Assembly (NCBI GenBank): GCA_016223085.1
Contig: JACRPS010000017.1
Span: 1-63,650 of the forward strand
Direction: 5' to 3'
Source of the DNA: Chloroflexota bacterium
GTDB taxonomy: Bacteria > Chloroflexota > Anaerolineae > Aggregatilineales > Phototrophicaceae
DNA: 63,650 bases
Under the pieces are notes generated by a model. The model did no database searches and had not been told where the DNA came from. It saw nothing but the letters and a program-made list of their open reading frames with translations. The translations under genes were made by a program, and so were the position numbers. This document shows positions 8,916 to 17,874 of this stretch, piece after piece (position 1 is the stretch's first letter; each line of letters starts with the position of its first letter).

Positions 8916-9992
8916 CTATACCGGTGGATTGAACGGGAGCTGGCTAAAGAAGCGGTTAAAATCAAACGCTACTTCCCGGTTGCGGGTGATGATAGCGTGC
9001 AGGGTGCGCAGCAGCGGCAGCGCGTCGACAGCGATGATACCCTGGTCGGTCATTTGCTGGATGGCCGGCATGATCGCCACCACCGCGTCCACCCCTTCGA
9101 CCGTTTCGCCCGGCATCTCCTCAACCGCCTCGCTGTACGGCAGCCCTAACCCCAGCAGCCGCCCCATGCGTGAATTCCGCCCGCCCTGGGTGGTGACGTA
9201 CAGATCGCCCGCGCCCGGCAGGCTGTAGACCGTTTCCGGCCCGCCGCCCAGTAGCCGCACCAGATAAGCCATTTCCGCCAAACTTTGGGCGAACAGCGCG
9301 GCGGCGGGATTGTGCATGAACGCGCCGGCGTCGTCCGCGCCACCCTGTTTTTCCAGCAGCCCCGCCACCAGACCCACCGCCAGCGCGTAGGGGTTTTTTA
9401 GCGCCACGCACACTTCCACGCCGACCAGATCGGTTGAAGTCCAGATATGGTAATACGGCGTCTGGAACAACTGGCGCACGCGCGGCAGAATCTCCGCGCT
9501 GCGAGAGACAAACACCACGCTGGTCTCCCGGCGCGCCGCCAGTTCGCCGGCGATGGAGGGGCCGCCGATGGCCGCGTAATACACCTGGTCGCGGATGGCG
9601 TCCGGCAGGCAGCCTGCCAGCACGTCCGGCAGCAGATGCAGTCGGCCATCCGCGCCGCTTTCCAGTCCCTTCGTGACCATCAGGATGATCTGCCCCGGCT
9701 GCAAATGCGGGCCAATCGCTTCCGCCGCCCAGTGCACGCCCCGCGAGTTCACCCCCAGCACAACAACTTCCGCCCCGCGCAGGGCTTCACCCACCTGGGT
9801 GTGCCACATCGGCTGCACCGCGTCCGGGATGGCGCGTTTGAGCCGGGGATGCCAGCGTTGGTCACGGCAGCTTTCGATGATAGACTCGTCCAGGTACGTG
9901 CCGACCAGCCGCACCTCGTGCCCGTTATCGGCAGCCGGAAATGTGATCGCCGTGCCCATCACACCTGCCCCCACGACGGTGATAACTGTCAT
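8916..9992 (-). CDS. gpsA: NAD(P)-dependent glycerol-3-phosphate dehydrogenase-like
   Basis: A 358-residue enzyme of the GpsA type, which reduces dihydroxyacetone phosphate to sn-glycerol 3-phosphate for phospholipid synthesis. The N-terminus has the dinucleotide motif VVGAGVMGTA (residues 5-14). ILMVTKGLE, the GGPSIAGELA segment and the conserved lysine in VALKNPYALAVG (C-terminal domain start) follow, then SLPGAGDLYVTTQGGRNSRMGRLLG near residue 270, all typical of GpsA. Length is slightly above the usual 330-340. The start at 9992 is chosen by the Rossmann motif and the GGAAAGGA site; the upstream in-frame ATG lacks both. It is divergent from the FGGY kinase gene across 132 bases that must hold both promoters. 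A related sugar-phosphate dehydrogenase cannot be excluded. Confidence 0.75.
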   Translation of the reverse strand: MTVITVVGAGVMGTAITFPAADNGHEVRLVGTYLDESIIESCRDQRWHPRLKRAIPDAVQPMWHTQVGEALRGAEVVVLGVNSRGVHWAAEAIGPHLQPGQIILMVTKGLESGADGRLHLLPDVLAGCLPDAIRDQVYYAAIGGPSIAGELAARRETSVVFVSRSAEILPRVRQLFQTPYYHIWTSTDLVGVEVCVALKNPYALAVGLVAGLLEKQGGADDAGAFMHNPAAALFAQSLAEMAYLVRLLGGGPETVYSLPGAGDLYVTTQGGRNSRMGRLLGLGLPYSEAVEEMPGETVEGVDAVVAIMPAIQQMTDQGIIAVDALPLLRTLHAIITRNREVAFDFNRFFSQLPFNPPV

Positions 9993-10124
9993 CGTCCCGC
10001 ATCCTTTCCTACCACTGTGCCCTATGATAACAAATCCCACCCCGAACCATCACGCGAAGGTGATGAAATGGTCTGCCTGCGGTACACTTGCTGCCAGGTA
10101 TCCCTTCCAACGATGAGGCCACCC

Positions 10125-11675
10125 ATGAGCGTTGAGCGCGATCTGGTCATCGGCATTGACAGCAGCACCACCGCCACCAAAGCTATCGCGTGGGACTGTT
10201 ATGGGCGCGCTGTTGCTGACAGCCGGGTGGGGATTGAGATGATGTCACCCCGGCCTGACTGGTACGAGCAGCACGCCGAGGAGTGGTGGCAGGCGCTGTG
10301 TGCCACCCTGCGCGACCTGTCCACGCGGCTGGACCCGCGCCGGTTTGCCGCCGTGTGTATCACCAACCAGCGCGAAACGTTTGTACCGGTGGATGCCGCT
10401 GGCCGCCCGCTGCGGAACGCGCTCCTGTGGCTGGACGCCCGCTCCCGCGCCGAAGTGCAGGCGCTCAACGAGCGTTTTGGCCGCGACACCCTGCACGATC
10501 TGACCGGCAAAGGCCCGTCCACGACGCAGGGATTATCCAAGCTGGTGTGGCTGCAAACGCACGAGCCGGAGGTAGTGCGGCGCACCCACAAGTTTGTTGA
10601 ACCACACGCCTACCTCGTTTACCACCTGACCGGACGCTGGGCCACCAGCCTGGCCTGCGCCGACCCGATGGGCATCGTGGACATGCGCGCCGGCACGTGG
10701 GCGGCTGATCTGCTCCACGCGCTGAATCTCGATACCGCGCAGTTTGCCGAGATCGTGCCCCCCGGCATGGTGATCGGCGAAGTAACCGACGTGGCGGCAA
10801 AGCAAACGGGTCTGCTGGCGGGAACGCCGGTCGTGGCCGGCGCAGGCGATGGTCAATGTGCCAGCCTGGGGGTCAATGTCACGCAGCCGGGGCGCGCCTA
10901 CATCAACCTGGGCACGGCGATGGTCTCTGGCGTGTATTCCGACCGGTACGTTGCTAACCGCGCCTGTCGGACGCAATGCTCGCCGGTGCAGGGCGGGTTT
11001 GTGCTGGAAGAAGTGCTGAACGCCGGCACGTTTCTGGTAAGCTGGTTTGTGGACAGCTTTGGCCCGGATGTGCGCGACCTGAAGCTGCCGCTGTCGGCAG
11101 AAGAAGTGCTGGAAGCGGCGGCCAGCAAAGTGCCGCCCGGCGCGCTGGGACTTATGGTTGTGCCCTACTGGAAAGGCGTGATGCCACCCTACTGGGATGC
11201 CGGCGCGCGCGGCATTACGATAGGCTGGACCGGCGCGCACCGTCAGGAGCATTTTTACCGTGCCCTTCTGGAAGGCATCGCGTTTGAACACCGGCTGGGG
11301 ATGGACGGCATTTGCGCCGCGACCGGACAGCCGGTTAACGAGTTTATCCTGCTGGGCGGCGGTTCCCGCAGCGCGCTGTGGTGCCAGATTTTCGCCGACA
11401 TGACTGGGCAGCCAGTCGTGCGCGCCCGCACCGCCGAAGCGACTAACCTGGGCGCGGGTATTCTGGCGGCCACGGCTGCTGGCTGGTACGCGGACGTGCG
11501 GGACGCGGCCAACGCCATGACCGGAACGGCGCATGTTTTTGAACCGGACGCCGCCACTCACGCCGTTTATGACCGACTGTATCAGGAGGTATATCGCGGC
11601 CTGTTCCTGGCGGTGCAGCCCTACGTTGACCGGCTGACGGCGTTGAATGATGCCGCCGGAGACAGGCTTGTGTAG
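10125..11675 (+). CDS. FGGY-family carbohydrate kinase
   Basis: A 516-residue sugar kinase of the xylulokinase/glycerol kinase superfamily, using ATP to phosphorylate a polyol or ketose. The N-terminal ATPase fold begins VIGIDSSTTATKA (phosphate 1 motif). ITNQRETFVPVD and LLWLDARSRAE follow. The C-terminal half carries the GAGDGQCASLG catalytic-region motif and LLGGGSRSALWCQIFAD with EATNLGAG, the adenosine-binding region. The length fits xylulokinase, but substrate cannot be read from sequence. ATG at 10125 is chosen because the family start MSVERDLVIGID falls there; a long upstream extension of the frame overlaps the divergent gpsA-like gene and has no family similarity. The stop codon TAG at 11673-11675 lies inside a GTAGGGGC palindrome. 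Confidence 0.85.
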   Translation: MSVERDLVIGIDSSTTATKAIAWDCYGRAVADSRVGIEMMSPRPDWYEQHAEEWWQALCATLRDLSTRLDPRRFAAVCITNQRETFVPVDAAGRPLRNALLWLDARSRAEVQALNERFGRDTLHDLTGKGPSTTQGLSKLVWLQTHEPEVVRRTHKFVEPHAYLVYHLTGRWATSLACADPMGIVDMRAGTWAADLLHALNLDTAQFAEIVPPGMVIGEVTDVAAKQTGLLAGTPVVAGAGDGQCASLGVNVTQPGRAYINLGTAMVSGVYSDRYVANRACRTQCSPVQGGFVLEEVLNAGTFLVSWFVDSFGPDVRDLKLPLSAEEVLEAAASKVPPGALGLMVVPYWKGVMPPYWDAGARGITIGWTGAHRQEHFYRALLEGIAFEHRLGMDGICAATGQPVNEFILLGGGSRSALWCQIFADMTGQPVVRARTAEATNLGAGILAATAAGWYADVRDAANAMTGTAHVFEPDAATHAVYDRLYQEVYRGLFLAVQPYVDRLTALNDAAGDRLV

Positions 11676-11704
11676 GGGCAAACCGACGGTTTGCCCACCC
11701 CTAC
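11672..11704. repeat. GTAGGGGC palindrome, copy 1
   Basis: Inverted repeat GTAGGGGCAAACCG / CGGTTTGCCC-ACCCCTAC at the end of the sugar kinase gene, whose stop codon it provides. The right arm has a three-base extra (ACC). Member of the family described at 22654-23297. Confidence 0.75.
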
Positions 11705-11862
11705 CTACCGGATGGCAGCATTATTATTTGCCTGCAAGGAAGCTGTTTTAACATTCGTATCAACGATGTTTAATCCAGTCCGGTTATGGTTAGAAAGGTA
11801 TTGCCTTCCAGACGGTTTGAATCCACTCAAGAATGTTTTTGTAACAAAATCAGGAGACCGTT

Positions 11863-14800
11863 ATGCGTTTATCACCCTCACAGTTGCTGTATCGTCTTAT
11901 TCCCACCCTCGTCCTGCTGTTCAGCCTGCTGTTCAGCCTCGGCGTTGCCCAGTCGGCGGCGGCTGATCTGTTTTTTTCGGAGTACATCGAAGGCTCGTCT
12001 AACAACAAGGCGCTCGAAATTTTCAACGGCACCGGCACGACGATCAACCTGGCGACGGGTGGTTACAACGTGCAGATGTTTTTTAACGGCAGCGCCACTT
12101 CTCCCCTGACGATTAACCTGACCGGCATGGTCGCTGACGGCGACGTGTTTGTGCTGGCGCAGGCCAGCGCGAGCGCGGCCATTCTGGCGCAGGCCGACCA
12201 GACCAACGGCGCGGGCTGGTATAACGGCGACGATGCCGTTGTCCTGCGCAAAGGCACGACTGTGCTGGACGTGATCGGCCAGATCGGCTTTGACCCCGGC
12301 ACGGAATGGGGCAGCGGCCTGACGTCGACGGCGGACAACACCCTGCGCCGGAAATCCACCCTGTGCGCAGGCGATCCCAACGGCGCGGATGCGTTCAACC
12401 CGGCGGTCGAATGGGATGGTTTCGCTACCGATACGTTCGATGGCTTAGGAGCACATTCCGCTGATTGCGGTCCGGCCCCGACCAATCCAACTGCGACCGG
12501 CGCAGCCACACCCAATGCCGTTGAAAGCGGCGAAACCAGCCTGCTGACGGTGTCGGTCACACCCGGCAGCAACCCGACCAGTACTGGGTTAGCGGTTGTT
12601 GCCGATCTCAGCACCATTGGCGGCAATCCTTCACAGTCCTTCTTTGACGACGGCACCAACGGCGACGTGACCGCCGGCGACAACGTTTTTTCGTATCGGG
12701 CCACCGTAACCGGCGCGCCCGGCGCGAAGTCGCTGCTCGTCACTGTCACCGACGCGCAGGGGCGCACGGCCTCGGCCACCATTAACCTGAACCTCATCGC
12801 CGTCATTTCCATCAGCCAGATTCAGGGCAGCGCCCATCTGTCGCCGCTGCGCAACCAGATCGTCACGACGAAGGGCATTGTCACCGCTAAGAGCAATAAT
12901 GGCTTCTGGATTCAAAGCCAGACGCCGGATGGCGACGAGTCCACCTCCGAAGGGCTGTTTATCTTCACCAGCAGCGCGCCGACGATGGTCACAGTTGGCG
13001 ACAGTGTGCGTGTCACCGGGCGCGTGACCGAGTTCCGCCCCGGCGGGTCGAGCAGCGCCAACCTGACCACGACCGAACTTGATCGGTTGGTCTCGATCAC
13101 GGTACTGTCCAGTGGCAACCCCTTGCCCGCGCCGACCGTGATTGGCAGCGGTGGTCGCGTGCCGCCCGGCAGCGTCATCAATGATGACGGCAGCGGCAAC
13201 GTGGAAAACCAGCCGCCCGCGACGTTTGACGCCGTGACTGACGGTATTGACTTCTACGAAAGTCTGGAAGGGATGCGGGTCCAGGTCAACAACGCGGTCG
13301 TGGTTGGCCCGACCAACGGTTTTAACGAGACCTGGGTGCTGGCCGACAACGGCGCAAACGCCGGGCCACGAACGGCGCGCGGTGGTATCTTCATCAGCCC
13401 GACCGACTTCAACCCCGAACGCATCCAGCTTGAGGACACGCTGTATCCGGGTGGCGCGAACGCCTGGCCGGATGTCAGTGTCGGCGCGCGGCTGACCAGC
13501 CCGGCGGTTGGCGTGGTAGACTACAACTTCGGCAACTTTGAAGTGCTGGTTACACAAACGCTGACGGTTGACCGCTCGACCGAAGTGACGCGTGAAGTGA
13601 CGGCGCTGGCCGGGTCGGCTGACCGGCTGACCATCGCCACCTTTAACGTCGAAAATCTGGGCGGGAACGCGGAGGCGGCAGCCTTTGCTTCGCGGGCCAA
13701 CCAGATCGTGAATCACCTCGGTTCGCCGGACATCGTGGTGCTGGAAGAAATTCAGGACAACAACGGCGCGACCAACGACATCGTGACTGACGCGATAGTG
13801 ACCTTTAACACGCTCATCAGCGCCATTCAGGCGGCGGGTGGCCCGGCCTACGCCTTCGCGCAGATCAACCCTGCCGACGATCAGGATGGCGGGCAGCCAG
13901 GCGGCAATATCCGCGTCGGCTTCCTGTACAACCCGGCGCGGGTGACGTTTAACGCCCGACCGGGCGGCGACGCCACCACTGCCAACAGCGTCTTCTGCAA
14001 CACTGGCGCGCCCATGCTCACCTTCAATCCGGGGCGGGTTGACCCGAATAACGGCGCTTTCTTCGAGAGCCGCAAACCGCTGGCAGGGCAGTTTGAATTC
14101 AATGGTGAGCAGATTTTTGTGATCGGAGTACACTTTAACTCCAAAGGTGGCGACAACCCTCTGTTCGGTTTCACTCAACCACCAGTGCTGGTTACCGAAG
14201 CGCAGCGGGTGCAGCAGGCGCAGGTCGTCAACAGCTTTGCCAACAGCATCCTCACCTGCGCGCCGGATGCCAGCGTCATTGTCCTGGGCGACGTAAATGA
14301 CTTCACCTTCTCGCTACCTGTCCAGACCCTGAAAGGCGGTATCCTGCATAATCTGTTTGACCTGCTGCCCGCCAACGAGCAGTACAGCTACGTGTTTGAG
14401 GGCAATTCGCAGGTGCTGGACCAGATGGTGGTCAGCCGCTACCTGTTCAACAACGCCGCGCCCGTTTATGACGTGGTGCACGTCAACGCGGAGTTCACCG
14501 ATCAGGTCAGCGACCACGAACCCAGCGTCGCCATGCTGCGCCCGGTCATCCTGGTTGACATTGACATCAAACCTGGCAGCGACACCAACCCGATCAACCT
14601 CAAGTCGAACGGCAAAGTGCCGGTTGCCATCCTGGGCAGCCTGGACTTCGACGCGGCATTTGTTGACCCCAGCACCGTCACGCTGGCGGGTGCGCCGGTG
14701 GCGAAGCAGGGGCGCCGGCTGATGGTGAGCTTCGAGGACGTGAACGGCGACCGCATCCTCGATATGCTGCTGCACTTTGAAACGAAGCAGTTGAAGCTGA

Positions 14801-15177
14801 CCGAGGCCGATACGCAGGCCATTCTGCTCGGCAGGACGATAGACGGCACTAAACTGCGCGGGTTGGATTCGGTCCGCATCGTCGGCTCGGATGCGCCGGT
14901 GCTGCTCTCGCCCGCCAGCGGCACGACCGTGAACACGGCCGTGCCCGTGCTGGATTGGGACAAGGTGGGCGGCGAGCAGTGTTACCTGATTCAGGTGGAC
15001 GACGAACCCGGCTTCGCTGTGCCGCTGGTGCAGGAAGCCACCGTCGTGCGGGAGACGCATTACACCACGCTCGCGCTGCCCAACGGCACGTATTACTGGC
15101 GCGTCCAGGTGGGCGGCACATGCAACGTCACCCCCGGCCCCTGGAGCGAAACCTGGCGCATCACCGTTGCGCCGTAG
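11863..15177 (+). CDS. Secreted nuclease: lamin-tail plus endonuclease/exonuclease/phosphatase
   Basis: A 1104-residue exported protein of the ExeM-like extracellular nuclease type. Residues 1-35 are a signal peptide ending AQSAAA. Residues 35-200 form a lamin-tail domain (FFSEYIEGSSNNKALEI ... YNGDDAVVLRKG). A calcium/OB-like region follows (TTKGIVTAKSNNGFWIQ). The endonuclease/exonuclease/phosphatase domain runs from LTIATFNVENLGG (about 585) to QVSDHEPSVAML (about 885), containing the expected VVLEEIQD Glu, VLGDVND and SDHEP catalytic residues. Two beta-rich C-terminal modules follow, one beginning VDIDIKPGSDTNPINLKS and one fibronectin-like (YYWRVQVGG). It probably digests extracellular DNA for nutrients or biofilm turnover. 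ATG is preceded by CAGGAG at good spacing. The gene is followed by a hairpin terminator. Confidence 0.85.
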   Translation: MRLSPSQLLYRLIPTLVLLFSLLFSLGVAQSAAADLFFSEYIEGSSNNKALEIFNGTGTTINLATGGYNVQMFFNGSATSPLTINLTGMVADGDVFVLAQASASAAILAQADQTNGAGWYNGDDAVVLRKGTTVLDVIGQIGFDPGTEWGSGLTSTADNTLRRKSTLCAGDPNGADAFNPAVEWDGFATDTFDGLGAHSADCGPAPTNPTATGAATPNAVESGETSLLTVSVTPGSNPTSTGLAVVADLSTIGGNPSQSFFDDGTNGDVTAGDNVFSYRATVTGAPGAKSLLVTVTDAQGRTASATINLNLIAVISISQIQGSAHLSPLRNQIVTTKGIVTAKSNNGFWIQSQTPDGDESTSEGLFIFTSSAPTMVTVGDSVRVTGRVTEFRPGGSSSANLTTTELDRLVSITVLSSGNPLPAPTVIGSGGRVPPGSVINDDGSGNVENQPPATFDAVTDGIDFYESLEGMRVQVNNAVVVGPTNGFNETWVLADNGANAGPRTARGGIFISPTDFNPERIQLEDTLYPGGANAWPDVSVGARLTSPAVGVVDYNFGNFEVLVTQTLTVDRSTEVTREVTALAGSADRLTIATFNVENLGGNAEAAAFASRANQIVNHLGSPDIVVLEEIQDNNGATNDIVTDAIVTFNTLISAIQAAGGPAYAFAQINPADDQDGGQPGGNIRVGFLYNPARVTFNARPGGDATTANSVFCNTGAPMLTFNPGRVDPNNGAFFESRKPLAGQFEFNGEQIFVIGVHFNSKGGDNPLFGFTQPPVLVTEAQRVQQAQVVNSFANSILTCAPDASVIVLGDVNDFTFSLPVQTLKGGILHNLFDLLPANEQYSYVFEGNSQVLDQMVVSRYLFNNAAPVYDVVHVNAEFTDQVSDHEPSVAMLRPVILVDIDIKPGSDTNPINLKSNGKVPVAILGSLDFDAAFVDPSTVTLAGAPVAKQGRRLMVSFEDVNGDRILDMLLHFETKQLKLTEADTQAILLGRTIDGTKLRGLDSVRIVGSDAPVLLSPASGTTVNTAVPVLDWDKVGGEQCYLIQVDDEPGFAVPLVQEATVVRETHYTTLALPNGTYYWRVQVGGTCNVTPGPWSETWRITVAP

Positions 15178-15202
15178 CCCGTAACCGCAGCTATACAGAT
15201 AA

Positions 15203-15235
15203 CAACAGGGAGTCTCCGCGCGGGACTCCCTGTTG
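15203..15235 (+). terminator. Hairpin terminator after secreted nuclease gene
   Basis: Perfect 12-bp stem CAACAGGGAGTC (15203-15214) with GACTCCCTGTTG (15224-15235) around a nine-base loop, 26 bases after the nuclease stop codon. There is no long T tract after it. Confidence 0.6.
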
Positions 15236-15295
15236 TATGACGAGGTATATGCCAAACCTCACCTTCGCATCTGCCCGTATGAAAGGAAAAAGCCG

Positions 15296-16876
15296 ATGAC
15301 CGCCAGCAATGTCCACTGGTTGGAAACGCCGCCACCCGGCGTTATCCCGTTCGAGCAGGCTGCGCTACAACTGCACCCGGATGACGATGTGGCGATTGCC
15401 AAGAGCAATCTGCCGGCAGGCACGCAACTTCAGCGCGCGTCCGCCGACCTCACGTTGCGCCAGTTAGTCGTCAGCGGACACAAAGTCGCTTTACGAAGCA
15501 TCAGCGCGGGAGAAGCAGTGCATCGCTACGGTCAGATCATCGGCTTTGCTACTGCCGCGATTGCCCCCGGCGACCACGTTCACGGTCACAACCTCGGGGT
15601 ACAGGATTTTGCCCGCGATTACGCTTTTGGCAGCGCCGCGCAGCCGGTCGCTGTTGTTCCCGAAGCAGACCTACTGACTTTTCACGGCTACCGCCGCGCC
15701 AGTGGCCGAGTTGGCACGCGCAACTATATCGGCATCATCGCTTCGGTCAACTGCTCGGCGCATACTGTGCGTGAAATTGCACATCACTTCACGCCGGAAC
15801 GGCTGGCGGCATATCCTAACGTGGACGGCGTGACCGCGCTGGCGCATCATGCCGGCTGCGCCGTGCAGGTGGGCGGCGCGGATTACCGGATTTTACAGCG
15901 CACGCTGGCCGGCATGGCGAACCACCCCAACATCGGCGCGTATCTCATCGTCGGCCTGGGCTGCGAGTCCAACCAGATAAGCGACCTGATCGCCAACTAC
16001 CGGCTGGCTGATGGCGGATACAGACCGCCCACGCTGACGATTCAGGACGAAGGCGGCATTCGCAGGACCGTTCAGGCCGGAATTACCGCCGTCGAAGAAC
16101 TGCTGCCCCTGGTGAACCAGTGCCAGCGCACCCCGCAGCCCATCTCGGAACTGATGATCGCGCTGCAATGCGGCGGGAGCGACGGTTGGTCGGGGGTGAC
16201 GGCCAATCCGGTGCTGGGCATGGTGTCGGATGAAATCGTGCGGCAGGGCGGCACACTCGTCCTGGCGGAGACGCCGGAGATTTACGGCGCGGAACATCTG
16301 CTGACGAGCCGCGCCATCAGCCCTGCCATCGGGCAAAAATTGGTCGAAAAGGTGCGCTGGTGGGAACAGCACACCGCGCGCCTGGGCATCGAGATTGACA
16401 ATAACCCCAGCATCGGCAACAAGGCCGGTGGACTGACGACAATTTATGAAAAATCACTGGGCGCAGTTGCCAAAGGCGGCACGACGCCGCTGATGGACGT
16501 GTACGATTATGCGGCTCCAGTCACGGCGCGCGGGCTGACATTTATGGATACGCCGGGTTACGACCCGGTATCAGTTACCGGACAGGTCGCTGGCGGCTGC
16601 AATCTGGTTGTGTTTACGACCGGGCGGGGGTCGGTGTTTGGTTTCAAACCCGCGCCCAGCATCAAAGTTGTGACCAATACCGCGACGTTTGAGCGAATGC
16701 AGGACGATATGGATGTCAACGCCGGCCAGATTCTCGACGGTGTTCCGGCGAAGGTGGTCGCGCAGGAACTCATGAACCGTGTGCTGGCCGTTGCTTCCGG
16801 TGAGCCATCCAAAAGCGAAGCGCAGGGCGTCGGCGAAGCCGAGTTTAATCCCTGGAATCTGGGCGGTATGCTGTAG
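15296..16876 (+). CDS. uxaA: UxaA-family altronate dehydratase
   Basis: A 526-residue enzyme of the altronate/galactarate dehydratase family, which removes water from altronate to give 2-keto-3-deoxygluconate in hexuronate breakdown. The N-terminal SAF domain (about residues 35-110) includes the HDDVAIAK-like LHPDDDVAIAKS and GDHVHGHNLGV. The main domain opens with GYRRASGRVGTRNYIGII, a strong family signature, and continues with LGCESNQI, ALQCGGSDGWSGVTANP (an iron-binding region) and ETPEIYGAEHLL. Length is close to the ~495 of E. coli UxaA. ATG at 15296 follows GAAAGGAAAA; the upstream frame extension comes from the terminator. With the KDPG aldolase at 21970 it outlines part of the uronate route; no 2-keto-3-deoxygluconate kinase is seen here. 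Confidence 0.85.
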   Translation: MTASNVHWLETPPPGVIPFEQAALQLHPDDDVAIAKSNLPAGTQLQRASADLTLRQLVVSGHKVALRSISAGEAVHRYGQIIGFATAAIAPGDHVHGHNLGVQDFARDYAFGSAAQPVAVVPEADLLTFHGYRRASGRVGTRNYIGIIASVNCSAHTVREIAHHFTPERLAAYPNVDGVTALAHHAGCAVQVGGADYRILQRTLAGMANHPNIGAYLIVGLGCESNQISDLIANYRLADGGYRPPTLTIQDEGGIRRTVQAGITAVEELLPLVNQCQRTPQPISELMIALQCGGSDGWSGVTANPVLGMVSDEIVRQGGTLVLAETPEIYGAEHLLTSRAISPAIGQKLVEKVRWWEQHTARLGIEIDNNPSIGNKAGGLTTIYEKSLGAVAKGGTTPLMDVYDYAAPVTARGLTFMDTPGYDPVSVTGQVAGGCNLVVFTTGRGSVFGFKPAPSIKVVTNTATFERMQDDMDVNAGQILDGVPAKVVAQELMNRVLAVASGEPSKSEAQGVGEAEFNPWNLGGML

Positions 16877-16896
16877 AGCGCACTAATACGGGATAG

Positions 16897-16911
16897 CCCG
16901 CCGGGGGCGGG
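16897..16911 (+). terminator. Weak GC hairpin after the altronate dehydratase gene
   Basis: CCCGCC, loop GGG, GGCGGG, 20 bases beyond the stop codon and without a T tract. It could limit read-through into the oppositely oriented DUF1152 gene. Confidence 0.3.
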
Positions 16912-16966
16912 TGATGGCAGGCCGACCGCTTGCCAGCGCGGTTATGATGTACGCCTGCTCCTTGGT

Positions 16967-17851
16967 CTACGTATCCCGCAGCAGGTCAGCATACAGGTTG
17001 CGCCGCAGCACCGCCGTCGCATCGAAAAACCAGTACAGGCTCATCAGGGGTGAGATCAAAATCGGGGTGCGGCGATAATAGGGGTGCAGGTGGAAGTTGC
17101 CAAACTCGCCCTGCACTGCCGGGATGATGCGCGTGCTGATATGGCTGGGGCGGTGGTTGGGCTGATCCCACACGTAGCGGCAGGCCGCCTCAAACTGCTG
17201 GAACGCCGGCATGTCTTTGGTCAGGGCGCAGCTACCCAGGAACGCGCCGTCCTTCATCAGCGCGGCCATGTTTTCCAGCGCATTATAATGACACACGCCT
17301 TCTTCGGCTTCCGCGCCGAAGCCAATGGAGGCCAGAATTTTCACAGGTACGTCCAGGTTGCCCACCGCGATCAGCGTGAGCGTGTCTTCCAACAGCGACC
17401 CCGCGCCTTCCTCGTCGCCGCGCATGAGCGAATCCACCCCGCCATCCACGACGATCACCGCATCCAGCTTAAGGTGTTCGGCCAGGCGTTTGTAAGCCTC
17501 GGTCAGCCGCGCCGCGCCCACATCGGCCAGCATCCAGACCGTGATATCCTCGCCCCGCGTTTCCTTAAACCACTGCGCCAGGTAGGCTTCCGGCAGGTAG
17601 TTGAGCGCGCCGGTCACGCCGCCCGTAGTTGCCATCACCAAATCCTTGACCAGCGTTTCGGTCTGGCACACTTCGCAGGTCAGGTCAAAATCGCAGAAGG
17701 TGTAGTTGGCGAGGTGGACGGTTTTCCCCAGGTCGCGCAGCGTGAAATAAATCGGCAGGCCGGAGAATACATCGAAGCCGCCACCGCCGCCCACGACGAG
17801 GATGCTGCTAGAATCTTTGAGCTGGTCGAGAATCGGCAGGTTAAGCTGCAT
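16967..17851 (-). CDS. DUF1152 family protein
   Basis: A 294-residue cytoplasmic protein of the DUF1152 family. It begins MQLNLPILDQLKDSSSILVVGGGGG, where the glycine-rich loop GGGGGFDVFSGLP suggests a nucleotide- or phosphate-binding site, followed by VVDGGVDSLMRGDE near the middle, a second conserved Asp-rich turn. Function of the family is unknown. Start at 17851 is supported by GAGGAAAA nine bases upstream. It lies 23 bases behind the unrecognised gene ending at 17875, on the same strand, so the two form a likely operon. Confidence 0.75.
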   Translation of the reverse strand: MQLNLPILDQLKDSSSILVVGGGGGFDVFSGLPIYFTLRDLGKTVHLANYTFCDFDLTCEVCQTETLVKDLVMATTGGVTGALNYLPEAYLAQWFKETRGEDITVWMLADVGAARLTEAYKRLAEHLKLDAVIVVDGGVDSLMRGDEEGAGSLLEDTLTLIAVGNLDVPVKILASIGFGAEAEEGVCHYNALENMAALMKDGAFLGSCALTKDMPAFQQFEAACRYVWDQPNHRPSHISTRIIPAVQGEFGNFHLHPYYRRTPILISPLMSLYWFFDATAVLRRNLYADLLRDT

Positions 17852-17874
17852 GGTTCGTTTTTCCTCGATAGTTG

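Noticed and set aside
9447-10124. Upstream extension of the FGGY kinase frame by 226 codons
   Set aside because: It overlaps the divergent gpsA-like gene, and the family start and spacing fit ATG 10125.
10533-11681. 382-residue open frame antisense to the FGGY kinase gene
   Set aside because: It mirrors a clear kinase gene, has no known motif and is the usual shadow frame of GC-rich DNA.
12631-14178. 515-residue open frame antisense to the secreted nuclease gene
   Set aside because: Arg/His-rich low-complexity translation and full overlap with a recognised gene.
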